Shown here piece after piece: positions 41,743 through 49,094 of a stretch of 64,000 bases of DNA. This DNA is from Nevskia soli DSM 19509 (GTDB taxonomy: Bacteria > Pseudomonadota > Gammaproteobacteria > Nevskiales > Nevskiaceae): NCBI RefSeq assembly GCF_000711955.1, contig NZ_JONR01000016.1:1-64000 (forward strand), given 5' to 3'. Every line of letters begins with the position of its first letter. Positions within the stretch are counted from its first letter, which is position 1. A model generated the notes under the pieces. The model was not told the DNA's origin and searched no databases. It worked only from the letters and a program-made list of their open reading frames with translations. A program made the position numbers and the translations under genes.

Positions 41743-42690
41743 TTGAACGCACAATTCACGGTCACGGCCGCCGAGAGCGAGAGACCCGCTGAGGCCGTCG
41801 CGACACTCAAGGGTACGCGAAGCAAGGCGGTTCTTGCGGTCATCCTCGTATTGCTGGGTTTGGGAGGACTGGCGCAACAACTGGTGGACCTCTGGGCGCT
41901 GTGGACGAACGATGCGTTGCGGTCTTTTGGCTTGTTATTACCGCTTGCCGCAATTTCCCTTGGCGCGACGCAATTCAAGTCCGGGGACTGGAATGGCCAA
42001 GGCAGCTGGTGGGGTTTCGCCGCGATGGCGGTGGCGGTGGCACTCGCAATAAACAGCGCCATCCATACGCCACACTTCAATTTCCTGTTCGGCGGGCACC
42101 TGTTGCCCTTGCACCTGCTCCCAGCGGGCGCACTGCTTTGGCTTTATTTCGCCGGTGCAGTGCTTTTGTTCGGCGGCCGCCCGGCGTTGCACAGGCACCG
42201 TTTTCCGCTGATCCTGCTGTTGTTCGTCAACCCTGTGCCACATGCCTTCACCACACTGGCGGACCTGCCGCTACAGGCCATCGGCGCGCAAACCGCCCGC
42301 GCCTTCGCCCAATGGCTGGCGGTGCCGGTGAATGGCGACGAGCTCAAACTGATGTTTTCACCTCAACTGGGGATGTTCGTTGCTCCCGGCTGCGACGGCT
42401 TGCGCGGCGCAGTGGCCCTGGGTTACCTGGCGCTGATCGTGGGCCATCTGAAACGCATGAGACCCGCGCCGTGGACGTTGTTTGTGGTGGGCGCCGTGTT
42501 GCTGGCTTACGTATTCAACCTGCTGCGGCTGTGCGGGGTAATCCTCTACTACTGGCTGGCGCTGCGGGTACCGGTCATCAGCGGTTCTGGCGCTGAAGTC
42601 GATTACGCCATCGGCGGCGTCCTGTTTTTCTGCGCGGCATTGTTCCTGTTCGGCATACCACGCCTGCTGCAACCGCAGGTCGGCTCGTGA
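41743..42690 (+). CDS. Exosortase/archaeosortase family protein
   Basis: A 315-residue polytopic membrane protein with about eight hydrophobic helices. The catalytic Cys is in FVAPGCDGLRGAVALGYLAL and the conserved Asn/Arg are in YVFNLLRLCGVILYYW. The place where exosortases usually carry a third catalytic residue (His) reads Asp in AEVDYAIGG. Exosortases cleave and process PEP-CTERM-type C-terminal signals, often linked to exopolysaccharide export. The TTG start is used. It overlaps the EpsI-like gene by 4 bp. No PEP-CTERM substrate was seen in the window. Confidence 0.85.
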   Translation: MNAQFTVTAAESERPAEAVATLKGTRSKAVLAVILVLLGLGGLAQQLVDLWALWTNDALRSFGLLLPLAAISLGATQFKSGDWNGQGSWWGFAAMAVAVALAINSAIHTPHFNFLFGGHLLPLHLLPAGALLWLYFAGAVLLFGGRPALHRHRFPLILLLFVNPVPHAFTTLADLPLQAIGAQTARAFAQWLAVPVNGDELKLMFSPQLGMFVAPGCDGLRGAVALGYLALIVGHLKRMRPAPWTLFVVGAVLLAYVFNLLRLCGVILYYWLALRVPVISGSGAEVDYAIGGVLFFCAALFLFGIPRLLQPQVGS

Positions 42691-43409
42691 ACGCCCGTCT
42701 CGGTGCCGTCGCTGCGCTGGCATTGGCCGGAATCGGTTTCAATGCCCTGGGTCTGGTGCGACATGGGCCGGTCCTGGATACGGGAAGCGAAATCCAGCTG
42801 CTTCAACCGCAAGTCGGCGAATACCGGCAAACGGAGAAATCCTGGCACAACGCCATGCGCGGAGGAACGATCGAAGAAGGGGCCGTGTACTCCAACGGAG
42901 CGGGAGTTCCGGTGCAGCTCGATTTTTTCCGCCACAATCATGGGCCGCATAACGGTCTCGGCTGCTATCTGGGAAGCGGCGAGACGCTGCTGTGGGAGCG
43001 CATACAGCACCTGCCAACGCTGAACGGAAATGCCGAATTCGACCTCGGCCTGGCGCAGACCAAGGGAACCCTGCGCCTGGTCGCCGCATCGGAATGCCGC
43101 GCCCACGGCTGCAGCGAAGTACCGTTGCCAATGTGGCGGCAATTCGCGGATTTCAAAAAACTGATCCCTCAATTGTTCGACCATCCAACCGGCGACGTAG
43201 TCCCGGTTTCAATCGTGCTCACCGTGCCAGCGGATCAACGCGATCCGGCGTTGGAAGCCGATCTGATGCGTCAGCTGCAAACCTTCATCGCCGCACTTGA
43301 TCTGGCGCCGGCACGCAAGCTGGCGGCCATCCAGGGCACGGATTCAGATACCCGGGATGCCGATGCCGCGCCTGGTAGCGATGCGGCGAAAGTCAGCGCA
43401 TTGAAATAG
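42687..43409 (+). CDS. EpsI-like exosortase partner protein (DUF3485-like)
   Basis: A 240-residue protein with an N-terminal hydrophobic signal or anchor (LGAVAALALAGIGFNALGLV). The soluble part has RHNHGPHNGLGCYLGSGETLLWE, resembling the EpsI motif with a conserved Cys and Trp, and SECRAHGCSEVPLPMW. EpsI-type proteins accompany exosortases, sometimes as fusions, and function at the periplasmic side; the mechanism is unclear. ATGA overlap with the exosortase. The last 30 residues are Asp/Ala-rich and probably disordered. Confidence 0.8.
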   Translation: MNARLGAVAALALAGIGFNALGLVRHGPVLDTGSEIQLLQPQVGEYRQTEKSWHNAMRGGTIEEGAVYSNGAGVPVQLDFFRHNHGPHNGLGCYLGSGETLLWERIQHLPTLNGNAEFDLGLAQTKGTLRLVAASECRAHGCSEVPLPMWRQFADFKKLIPQLFDHPTGDVVPVSIVLTVPADQRDPALEADLMRQLQTFIAALDLAPARKLAAIQGTDSDTRDADAAPGSDAAKVSALK

Positions 43410-43440
43410 TCGGACGGCTGGCTTTTGCCGAAGCACTCCG

Positions 43441-45330
43441 TCAGGAGCGCGGCTTGTGCTTCGGCTTGCCGTGCTTCGGCGGCGGTTCGCTGTAGGGAGT
43501 CGACTGGTCCTTGCGCGTGATGCGCAGCTGGCGGCCGCTGACCCATACCTTCTGCAGGTCCTTGAAGATCTTTTTCGGCATGCCGGTGGGCAGGTCGATG
43601 AAGCTGTGGTCTTCGCGGATGTCGATGCGGCCGATGTATTCGCTGTCGATGCCGGCTTCGTTGGCGATGGCGCCGACGATGTTGCCCGGTTTCACACCGT
43701 GGGTGCTGCCGACTTCGATGCGGAAGGTTTCCTTCGGCACTTCCTCGTCTGAGGACTTGCTGCGCTTGGGACGGGGACGCTCCGCTTCGCTGTCGTCGGC
43801 GGGGCGGAATGACGGGGCCGCGCCCTCTTCCGTTCGCGGCGCGGGCTCGTAGGCCGACCTGCTCGGCGCGGCGGGTGCGTGGCGCGGAGAGGGCGAACGC
43901 GGCGCGGCGGCGACGGATTCGCTGAAGGCCTGCCGCGCCTTCTCGGTCACCGGCACGCCGCCGCCGGCATTGGTCTTGAGCAGCAGCGGGCGGTCGCCCT
44001 GGACCAGGCGCGCCAGGGCGGCGGCGATCTCGATGGCGGGGACGTTGTGTTCTTTCTCGTACTGCTCGATCAGCTCGCGGAATGGGCCGATGTCGCTGGC
44101 TTCCAGGGCGCTGGTGATCTTCTGCTTGAAGCGGACCACGCGCTGGTCGTTGACGGCGTCGGCGCTGGGCAGCTCCATCGGCGTGATGGGCTGGCGCGTG
44201 GCGCGCTCGATGGCGCGCAGCAGGTGGCGCTCGCGCGGCGAGATGAACAGGATCGCCTCGCCGCTGCGGCCGGCGCGGCCGGTGCGGCCGATGCGGTGGA
44301 CGTAAGACTCGGTGTCGGTCGGCACGTCGTAGTTGAAGACGTGGCTGATGCGCTCGACGTCGAGGCCGCGCGCGGCGATGTCGGTGGCGACGACGATGTC
44401 GAGCTGGCCGTCCTTGAGACGGGCCACGGTGCGCTCGCGCTGCTTCTGCTCCATGTCGCCGTTCAGCGCCGCGACGTTGTAGCCGCGCGCTTCCAGGCGC
44501 TCGGCCAGCTCCACCGTGCCGGCCTTGGTGCGGGCGAAGATCAGCATGCCGTCGAACTGCTCGGCCTCGAGGATGCGGGTCAGGGCGTCGAGCTTGTTGG
44601 TGCCGCTGACCAGCCAGTAGCGCTGGCGGATATTGGTCGCCGTGCTGGTCTTGCTCTTGATGGTGACTTCGGCCGGCGTCTTCAGGTGCGTCTGGGCGAT
44701 GCGCCGGATGGCCGAGGGCATGGTGGCCGAGAACAGCGCCACCTGGCGGGTCGGCGGGGTCTGCTGCAGGATGGTTTCGACGTCGTCGATGAAGCCCATG
44801 CGCAGCATTTCGTCGGCTTCGTCCAGCACCAGGCAGTCGATGCGGTCGAGCTTGAGGGTGCCGCGCTGCATGTGGTCCATGACGCGGCCGGGAGTACCGA
44901 CGACGACGTGCACGCCGCGCTTCAGCGCGGACAGTTGCGGGCCGTAGGCCTGGCCGCCGTAAATCGGCAGGACGTGGAAGCCGGGCAGGTGCTTGGCGTA
45001 ACGCTGGAAGGCCTCGGCCACCTGGATCGCCAGTTCGCGCGTCGGCGCCAGCACCAGGGCCTGCGGCTGCGGCGTCTTGCGGTTGAGGTCGATCTTGGAC
45101 AGGATCGGCAGGGCGAAGGCGGCGGTCTTGCCGGTGCCGGTCTGGGCCTGGCCGAGCACGTCGCTGCCGGCGAGCAGATGCGGGATGGTGGCCGCCTGGA
45201 TCGGTGAAGGCGACTCGTAGCCGACGTCGGTGAGCGCGCGCAGGACTTCGGGGCTCAGGGCCAGGTCGCTGAAACTCGGACCGGCAACAACGGCAACATC
45301 GGCTACGTCAGTAGACTGGGGAATGGACAT
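43441..45330 (-). CDS. deaD: DEAD-box ATP-dependent RNA helicase, CsdA/DeaD type
   Basis: It unwinds RNA in ribosome assembly and mRNA turnover, with importance in the cold. Motifs: AQTGTGKTAAFALPI, PTRELAIQ, TPGRVMDH, VLDEADEMLRMGF, SAT in LFSATMPS, ARGLDVERISHVFNYD and HRIGRTGRAGRSG. The C-terminal region has an RGG-like charged linker (about 440-540) and a DbpA-type RNA-binding domain (FRIEVGSTHGVKPGNIVGAI, SFIDLPTGMPKKIF). Length 629 equals that of E. coli DeaD. Confidence 0.94.
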   Translation of the reverse strand: MSIPQSTDVADVAVVAGPSFSDLALSPEVLRALTDVGYESPSPIQAATIPHLLAGSDVLGQAQTGTGKTAAFALPILSKIDLNRKTPQPQALVLAPTRELAIQVAEAFQRYAKHLPGFHVLPIYGGQAYGPQLSALKRGVHVVVGTPGRVMDHMQRGTLKLDRIDCLVLDEADEMLRMGFIDDVETILQQTPPTRQVALFSATMPSAIRRIAQTHLKTPAEVTIKSKTSTATNIRQRYWLVSGTNKLDALTRILEAEQFDGMLIFARTKAGTVELAERLEARGYNVAALNGDMEQKQRERTVARLKDGQLDIVVATDIAARGLDVERISHVFNYDVPTDTESYVHRIGRTGRAGRSGEAILFISPRERHLLRAIERATRQPITPMELPSADAVNDQRVVRFKQKITSALEASDIGPFRELIEQYEKEHNVPAIEIAAALARLVQGDRPLLLKTNAGGGVPVTEKARQAFSESVAAAPRSPSPRHAPAAPSRSAYEPAPRTEEGAAPSFRPADDSEAERPRPKRSKSSDEEVPKETFRIEVGSTHGVKPGNIVGAIANEAGIDSEYIGRIDIREDHSFIDLPTGMPKKIFKDLQKVWVSGRQLRITRKDQSTPYSEPPPKHGKPKHKPRS

Positions 45331-45460
45331 CGGGATCTCAGCAGGGAACGGGTGGCTCTGAACGCCAACGAACCGCGGCGACGAGATATCGCGCGCATTT
45401 TACCCGTTTCGGCGCTGATTCACCGGGATGGCGGCGGAACGGCATTGATGCGGCGCCTCG

Positions 45461-45495
45461 TTCCCGGGTAGCGCTGCGCGCTTCCCGGGCTACGG
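45461..45495. repeat. Imperfect palindromic extragenic repeat
   Basis: TTCCCGGGTAGCGCTGCGCG followed by CTTCCCGGGCTACGG resembles the GTAGCCCGG...GCGCAGCG...CCGGG family of proteobacterial extragenic repeats. It lies between deaD and serS, just downstream of the serS stop, and could act in 3'-end folding of the serS mRNA. Confidence 0.5.
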
Positions 45496-45507
45496 TTTGC
45501 CGTTTTC

Positions 45508-46785
45508 TCAGGCTTTTTCGATGCGCTTGAGGCCCGGCAGGTAGGGCTGCAGGGCGTCCGGAATGGCGATCGAGCCGCCCTCGTCCTGGTAGTTTTCCAG
45601 GATCGCCACCAGGGTGCGGCCGACGGCGAGGCCGGAGCCGTTGAGGGTGTGCAGCAGCTCGGTCTTCTTGGTTTCCGGGTGGCGGTAGCGGGCCATCATG
45701 CGCCGCGCCTGGTAGTCCTCGAAGTTGGAGCAGGAGCTGATCTCGCGATAGCGGTCCTGCGAGGGCAGCCACACTTCCAGGTCATAGGTCTTGGCCGAGG
45801 CGCCGCCCATGTCGCCGGTGCACAGGGTCAGCACGCGGTACGGCAGCTCCAGTTTCTTCAGGATGGCCTCGGCGTGGGAGGTCAGCTCCTCGTGGGCCTC
45901 GTAGGACTTCTCCGGCAGGGTGGCCTGGACCAGTTCGACCTTCTCGAACTGGTGCTGGCGGATCATGCCCTTGGTGTCGCGGCCGGCGGCGCCGGCCTCG
46001 GCGCGGAAGCAGGGGGTGTGGGCCACCCATTTGCGCGGCAGGTTTTCCGGGGCCAGGATCTCGTCGCGCAGGAGGTTGGTCACCGGCACTTCGGCGGTGG
46101 GGATCAGGCGCCAGTCCTGTTCGGCCTTGAGGGCGAACAGGTCGTCGCCGAACTTGGGCAGCTGGCCGGTGCCGCGCAGGCTGGCGGCGTTGACGATGAA
46201 CGGTACGTACAGCTCTTCGTAGCCGTGCTGCTGGGTATGCACGTCGAGCATGAACTGGGTCAGGGCGCGCTGCAGCCGCGCCAGTTGGCCGCGCAGCACC
46301 ACGAAGCGGGCGCCGGTGAGCTTGGCGGCGGCGGCGAAGTCCATCTGGCCCAGGGCTTCGCCGAGGTCGGCGTGGTCCTTGGCGCCGGCGGCGGGACGCG
46401 GCGTACCCCAGCGGCGGATTTCGACGTTGTCGTGCTCGTCCCTGCCCTGCGGCACGCTGGCGTGCGGGATGTTGGGCAGGCCCAGGCTGAAGTCCTCGAA
46501 TTCGACCTGCAAGGCGCCCAGGGCCTGCTCGTTGGCGGCGAGCTGGGCCTTGACCCGGTCCATGTCGGCCAGGATCGGGGAAACGTCCTCGCCTTTGCTC
46601 TTGGCCTGGCCGATGCGCTTGGAGCCGGCGTTGCGCTCCGCCTGCAGGCCCTCGGTTTCGGTCTGCAGCGATTTGCGCCGCGCTTCCAGGTCCTGGAAGC
46701 GGGCCAGGTCGAAGGTGAAGCCGCGGCGCGCCAGCTGGGCGGCGACGGCTTCGGGCTGGGTGCGCAGGAGTTTGGGGTCAAGCAT
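45508..46785 (-). CDS. serS: Seryl-tRNA synthetase
   Basis: It charges tRNA-Ser and tRNA-Sec. The N-terminal coiled-coil arm (residues about 28-105) is rich in Glu/Lys/Gln. Class II motif 2 is FRAEAGAAGRDTKGMIRQHQF and motif 3 is NGSGLAVGRTLVAILENYQ; TAEVPVTNLLRDEIL is also typical. I chose MLDPKLLRTQPEAV at 46785, giving 425 residues as normal. The frame stays open upstream into repeat sequence but without similarity. Confidence 0.96.
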   Translation of the reverse strand: MLDPKLLRTQPEAVAAQLARRGFTFDLARFQDLEARRKSLQTETEGLQAERNAGSKRIGQAKSKGEDVSPILADMDRVKAQLAANEQALGALQVEFEDFSLGLPNIPHASVPQGRDEHDNVEIRRWGTPRPAAGAKDHADLGEALGQMDFAAAAKLTGARFVVLRGQLARLQRALTQFMLDVHTQQHGYEELYVPFIVNAASLRGTGQLPKFGDDLFALKAEQDWRLIPTAEVPVTNLLRDEILAPENLPRKWVAHTPCFRAEAGAAGRDTKGMIRQHQFEKVELVQATLPEKSYEAHEELTSHAEAILKKLELPYRVLTLCTGDMGGASAKTYDLEVWLPSQDRYREISSCSNFEDYQARRMMARYRHPETKKTELLHTLNGSGLAVGRTLVAILENYQDEGGSIAIPDALQPYLPGLKRIEKA

Positions 46786-46952
46786 GGGGGAGGCTTTTTC
46801 GGGCGGTCCGGGGGCGCATTGTAGCGAGGGGGGCTTGGGGGCCGCCAACCGCGCCGGGTTTGAGGCAAAAGGCCATGCGTGCCAAGGCTCTGCCCTTCCT
46901 GCTTTTCGGGGTGGGTACTTTCGGTTTTGGGGGTGAAAAACATCATGCGTGC

Positions 46953-46985
46953 CATGCGTGCCAAGGGTTTTTGTTGGCACGCATG
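46953..46985. repeat. Perfect 12-bp stem hairpin
   Basis: CATGCGTGCCAA, a 9-base loop containing TTTTT, then TTGGCACGCATG. The same CATGCGTGCCAAGG unit also occurs at 46873-46886, and a 9-base direct repeat (CATGCGTGC) precedes the hairpin. It could be the end of a small mobile repeat or a terminator-like structure, although the T-run is in the loop. Confidence 0.6.
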
Positions 46986-46993
46986 CGGGTGAA

Positions 46994-47096
46994 GGGCTGC
47001 GCGAATGACTCAATGTCATTCGCGCAGCCCTGAACGCCCGGCCACGGATGGCCGGGCCGGGGGTGGGAAATCTGCCGAGGTCTCGCCAGGGATGGC
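46994..47096. repeat. Dispersed intergenic repeat, copy B
   Basis: It begins with a perfect 16-bp stem hairpin (GGGCTGCGCGAATGAC, loop TCAAT, mirrored arm to 47030). This is followed at 47032-47064 by the 33-bp block identical to 40341-40373, and at 47081-47096 by TCTCGCCAGGGATGGC. Compared with copy A, the loop-proximal stem is conserved in structure with a compensating change (GCGATGAC versus GCGAATGAC on both arms). Confidence 0.85.
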
Positions 47097-47166
47097 CGGG
47101 CGCTGTCGGATCCGCTTCGCTTGATCCGACCCACGGCCTTACCCGAGAGCAAAGGTCGCTAAAACT

Positions 47167-47191
47167 GGATTCCCGCCTTCGCGGGAATGAC
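47167..47191. repeat. Extragenic palindromic repeat
   Basis: GGATTCCCGCCTTCGCGGGA followed by ATGAC is the reverse-oriented relative of the units at 6221-6337 (GTCATCCCCGCGAAGGCGGG type). It is a widespread short palindrome in proteobacterial genomes. Confidence 0.65.
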
Positions 47192-47327
47192 ACTGGGGGA
47201 TGGGTCCGTGCTGGCCCCTCCCTCGATACAAATCGCTTCGCGATTCACTCGGGACATTCGGAAAAGCACACCCGCTTCGCGGGCACTCGGGGCGAACGGA
47301 GGTTGGTGTTGGGTCGGGAGGAAAACG

Positions 47328-47367
47328 CCCCTCACCCCGACCCTCCCCATGTTCATGGGGAGAGGGG
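47328..47367. repeat. REP-like palindrome downstream of the usp gene
   Basis: CCCTCCCCATG, TT, CATGGGGAGAGGG is a near-perfect palindrome preceded by CCCTCACCCCGA. It belongs to the same sequence type as the blocks at 1107-1260 and inside metG. It lies 9 bp after the universal stress protein stop and may stabilise or end that transcript. Confidence 0.6.
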
Positions 47368-47376
47368 AAAATCGGG

Positions 47377-47793
47377 TCAGCGCACCACCAGCACCGCGCA
47401 ATGGGCGTAACCCATCACCTGCTTGGTGGTGGAGCCGGTCAGCCAGCGCTCGATCAGGGATTTGCCGCGGTGGCCGAGGACGATGAGGTCGGCGCCTAGT
47501 TTCTGGGCCTCGCCCACCACCTGTTCGGCCGGGTGGCCGACCAGGGTGCGGAAGTGCAACGCGGCCTGTTGGCCGCGGGCCTCGTCGCGCAGGCGCTGGC
47601 CGAGCTTTTCGTAGTGTTCGCGGCCGGCTTCGATCATGGCGGCGGTTTCCACGCTTTCGCCGAACTCGGGCAGGCGCACCACCGAGACGGCGTGCAGTTC
47701 GGCGCCGTATTTGCCGGCCAGATCCAGGGCCATGCGAAAGGCCTTGTCGGCGGTTTCCGAGCCGTCGTGGGCGACGAGTATCTTGTTGATCAT
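47377..47793 (-). CDS. Universal stress protein, UspA family
   Basis: A 138-residue single-domain Usp. It opens INKILVAHDGSETADKAF and ends with the ATP-binding motif G-x2-G-x9-G-S in GHRGKSLIERWLTGSTTKQV followed by CAVLVVR, which marks the nucleotide-binding MJ0577-type subgroup. Such proteins help survival under stress or oxygen limitation. Its start lies 42 bp downstream of the DUF190 stop, so it may be partly cotranscribed with crcB-DUF190. Confidence 0.93.
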   Translation of the reverse strand: MINKILVAHDGSETADKAFRMALDLAGKYGAELHAVSVVRLPEFGESVETAAMIEAGREHYEKLGQRLRDEARGQQAALHFRTLVGHPAEQVVGEAQKLGADLIVLGHRGKSLIERWLTGSTTKQVMGYAHCAVLVVR

Positions 47794-47835
47794 GTAGTCT
47801 CCTCCGGCGTTCGGCTTCGGCCCGGACCGCGCATC

Positions 47836-48228
47836 TCAGAAGATCGGCGGCAGCGCCTTCGACCACTCGCTCCTTTCGACGCCGGCGACGCCGTAGCGCG
47901 TCGGCGAAATCACATAGAACAACGATAGCTCCGCTGACTCCACGGCGTCGAGCAGGCGGCCGGCCTGTTCCTCGCTGCAAACGAAGCGCACTTCCAGCGG
48001 CAGGTCGCTGGCCAACTCGAAGAAATGCTCTTCCAGCAAGACGCCGTGGCGGCCATAGCCGGCAATGCCGCGAAACGCGCAGCCGCCGGGTATTTCCAGG
48101 CGCCGCGCTTGGGCCAGCAGCCAGTCATGGATGGCCTGCCCCTTGAAGCAGCGGTTCTCGTGGACGATGAAGCGCAGGAATACGCCTTCGATGCTGTGTG
48201 CCTTCCAGTCCCGCCCGGGTTGCGTCAT
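47836..48228 (-). CDS. DUF190 (PII-like) protein associated with CrcB
   Basis: A 130-residue protein starting MTQPGRDWKAHSIEGVFLRF, with RLEIPGGCAFRGIAGYGRHG and LEVRFVCSEEQAGRLLDAVE, typical of DUF190 proteins with a PII-like ferredoxin fold. In many genomes DUF190 genes pair with crcB; a regulatory role on the fluoride channel is suspected but unproven. The start overlaps the crcB stop (ATGA), and the fluoride riboswitch upstream of crcB controls both. Confidence 0.88.
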   Translation of the reverse strand: MTQPGRDWKAHSIEGVFLRFIVHENRCFKGQAIHDWLLAQARRLEIPGGCAFRGIAGYGRHGVLLEEHFFELASDLPLEVRFVCSEEQAGRLLDAVESAELSLFYVISPTRYGVAGVERSEWSKALPPIF

Positions 48229-48626
48229 GCGGCACCTCCAATCCAGGCCTTGCCGGCCTGTACGGTGAGAACACCCAAAGCCGTCGCCACCAGCGAACCG
48301 CAAACGTGGATGGCGACTTCGCCAAGTCCCCAGGCAAGCTGGCCGCGCGCCAGCAGCGTATAGGTTTCGGCGGAGAAGGTGGAAAAAGTGGTGAGGCCGC
48401 CGCAAAAGCCGGTCATGATGAACAGGCGCGCCTGCGGCGAGAGGCCGAGATTCTGCGTGAGCAGGCCCAGGGCCACGCCGATGATGTAGCCGCCGATCAG
48501 GTTGGCGGCGAGCGTGCCCAGCGGCAGCGTGGGAAACAGGGCATTGAGGCGCAGGCCCAGCCACCAGCGCAGCCAGGCCCCCAGAACCGAGCCGGCGCCT
48601 ACTGCGACGAATGCGGAAATCTTCAT
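48225..48626 (-). CDS. crcB: Fluoride ion channel CrcB/Fluc
   Basis: A 133-residue inner-membrane protein of four helices that forms a dual-topology dimer exporting fluoride. GAGSVLGAWLRWWLGLRLN opens helix 1, GTLAANLIGGYIIGVALG contains the conserved Asn, and GFCGGLTTFSTFSAET holds the central Phe/Thr/Ser fluoride track and sodium site. Length is normal. A fluoride riboswitch lies about 108 bp upstream in the leader, and a DUF190 gene overlaps its 3' end. Confidence 0.96.
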   Translation of the reverse strand: MKISAFVAVGAGSVLGAWLRWWLGLRLNALFPTLPLGTLAANLIGGYIIGVALGLLTQNLGLSPQARLFIMTGFCGGLTTFSTFSAETYTLLARGQLAWGLGEVAIHVCGSLVATALGVLTVQAGKAWIGGAA

Positions 48627-48676
48627 GCGCGTCGATCCTTACCTTTCGATGGTACGCGCAGATGCGGCGGATCAGG

Positions 48677-48708
48677 TGTGGACCAACACGACTGTGGACC
48701 AACACGAC
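48677..48708. repeat. Tandem 16-bp direct repeat in the crcB leader
   Basis: TGTGGACCAACACGAC occurs twice back to back, without mismatch, between the fluoride riboswitch and the crcB start. Each unit contains a small dyad (GTGGACCAAC). It may be part of the expression platform or a replication-slippage duplication. Confidence 0.85.
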
Positions 48709-48733
48709 GATGCCGCCGCGCTGTTGCGCGGTC

Positions 48734-48790
48734 TGTAGGCATCATCAGCCGGCGAAGCCGGCGGTTCAAGGAGGCATGCCATCTCCTTGG
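48734..48790 (-). ncRNA. Fluoride riboswitch (crcB motif)
   Basis: Read on the minus strand the leader has AAGGAGATGGCATGCCTCCTT, that is, the GGnGATGGnrT-nnCC core of the fluoride motif, then GAACCGCCGG, a GGC-TTCG-CC loop and CTGATGATGCCTACAG. The GATGGCAT and GATGATGCC segments can form the required pseudoknot/helix. It lies in the leader of crcB-DUF190. A GC hairpin (CCGCGC-AACA-GCGCGG, 48716-48731) follows immediately, but without a T-run, so control may be translational. Confidence 0.92.
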
Positions 48791-48794
48791 AAGG

Positions 48795-48824
48795 AGCTTA
48801 GCGGGCGCCTATGTCCGCAGGCAA
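48795..48824 (-). promoter_or_regulatory. Candidate promoter of the crcB operon
   Basis: On the minus strand TTGCCT (48824-48819) and TAAGCT (48800-48795) are separated by 18 bp. Transcription would start at about 48788, right at the first base of the riboswitch. Both hexamers are only moderate matches to the sigma-70 consensus. Confidence 0.4.
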
Positions 48825-49017
48825 ATTCCATCGACTTCGCTGCATATCGCCTCATCGCCTTGACGTCCCCGGGATCGACGGGCCAGATCGGCCGACCTGG
48901 AACCATCCGCGGGCGTGGATGGGAACCGGCCCGGGGGGCCCGTGGCCGATTGACCGTGGCTTGGGGGCTGGGGAAGCCGGGCGTGGGTTTCTGGAATTCC
49001 GGGCCGGCGCATCCGCC

Positions 49018-49046
49018 TTGTCGCACCCGGGACAAGCGGGTATTCA
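49018..49046 (+). promoter_or_regulatory. Candidate promoter upstream of the PBP7-type gene
   Basis: TTGTCG at 49018-49023 and TATTCA at 49041-49046 are spaced by 17 bp, about 49 bp before the ATG at 49095. The remainder of 48825-49017 is GC-rich with no recognised gene. Confidence 0.3.
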
Positions 49047-49094
49047 GGATGTTACAGTTCCTTCTTCATCCAGATTCTTCCGGGCGACCAGCCG

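Larger units (their letters stand above)
46786..47376. other. Repeat-rich gene-free stretch upstream of serS
   Basis: 591 bp without a gene. From left to right it holds a 12-bp stem hairpin (46953-46985), copy B of the dispersed repeat (46994-47096), a REP-like palindrome (47167-47191) and a CCCTC/GAGGG palindrome (47328-47367). CATGCGTGCC occurs three times (46873, 46944, 46953). It looks like an accretion site for short palindromic elements. The serS promoter should lie near 46800-46870, but I cannot place it. Confidence 0.6.

Noticed and set aside
43879..45207. 442-codon open frame opposite the DEAD-box helicase
   Set aside because: Low-complexity Gly/Ala/Asp/Val composition typical of antisense frames in GC-rich DNA.
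45338..45772. 144-codon frame overlapping the serS 3' end
   Set aside because: Reading is an alternative frame of serS plus spacer, without any family features.
48677..48708. Tandem repeat considered as a CRISPR fragment
   Set aside because: Only two 16-bp units without spacers and no cas genes; it lies in a riboswitch leader.
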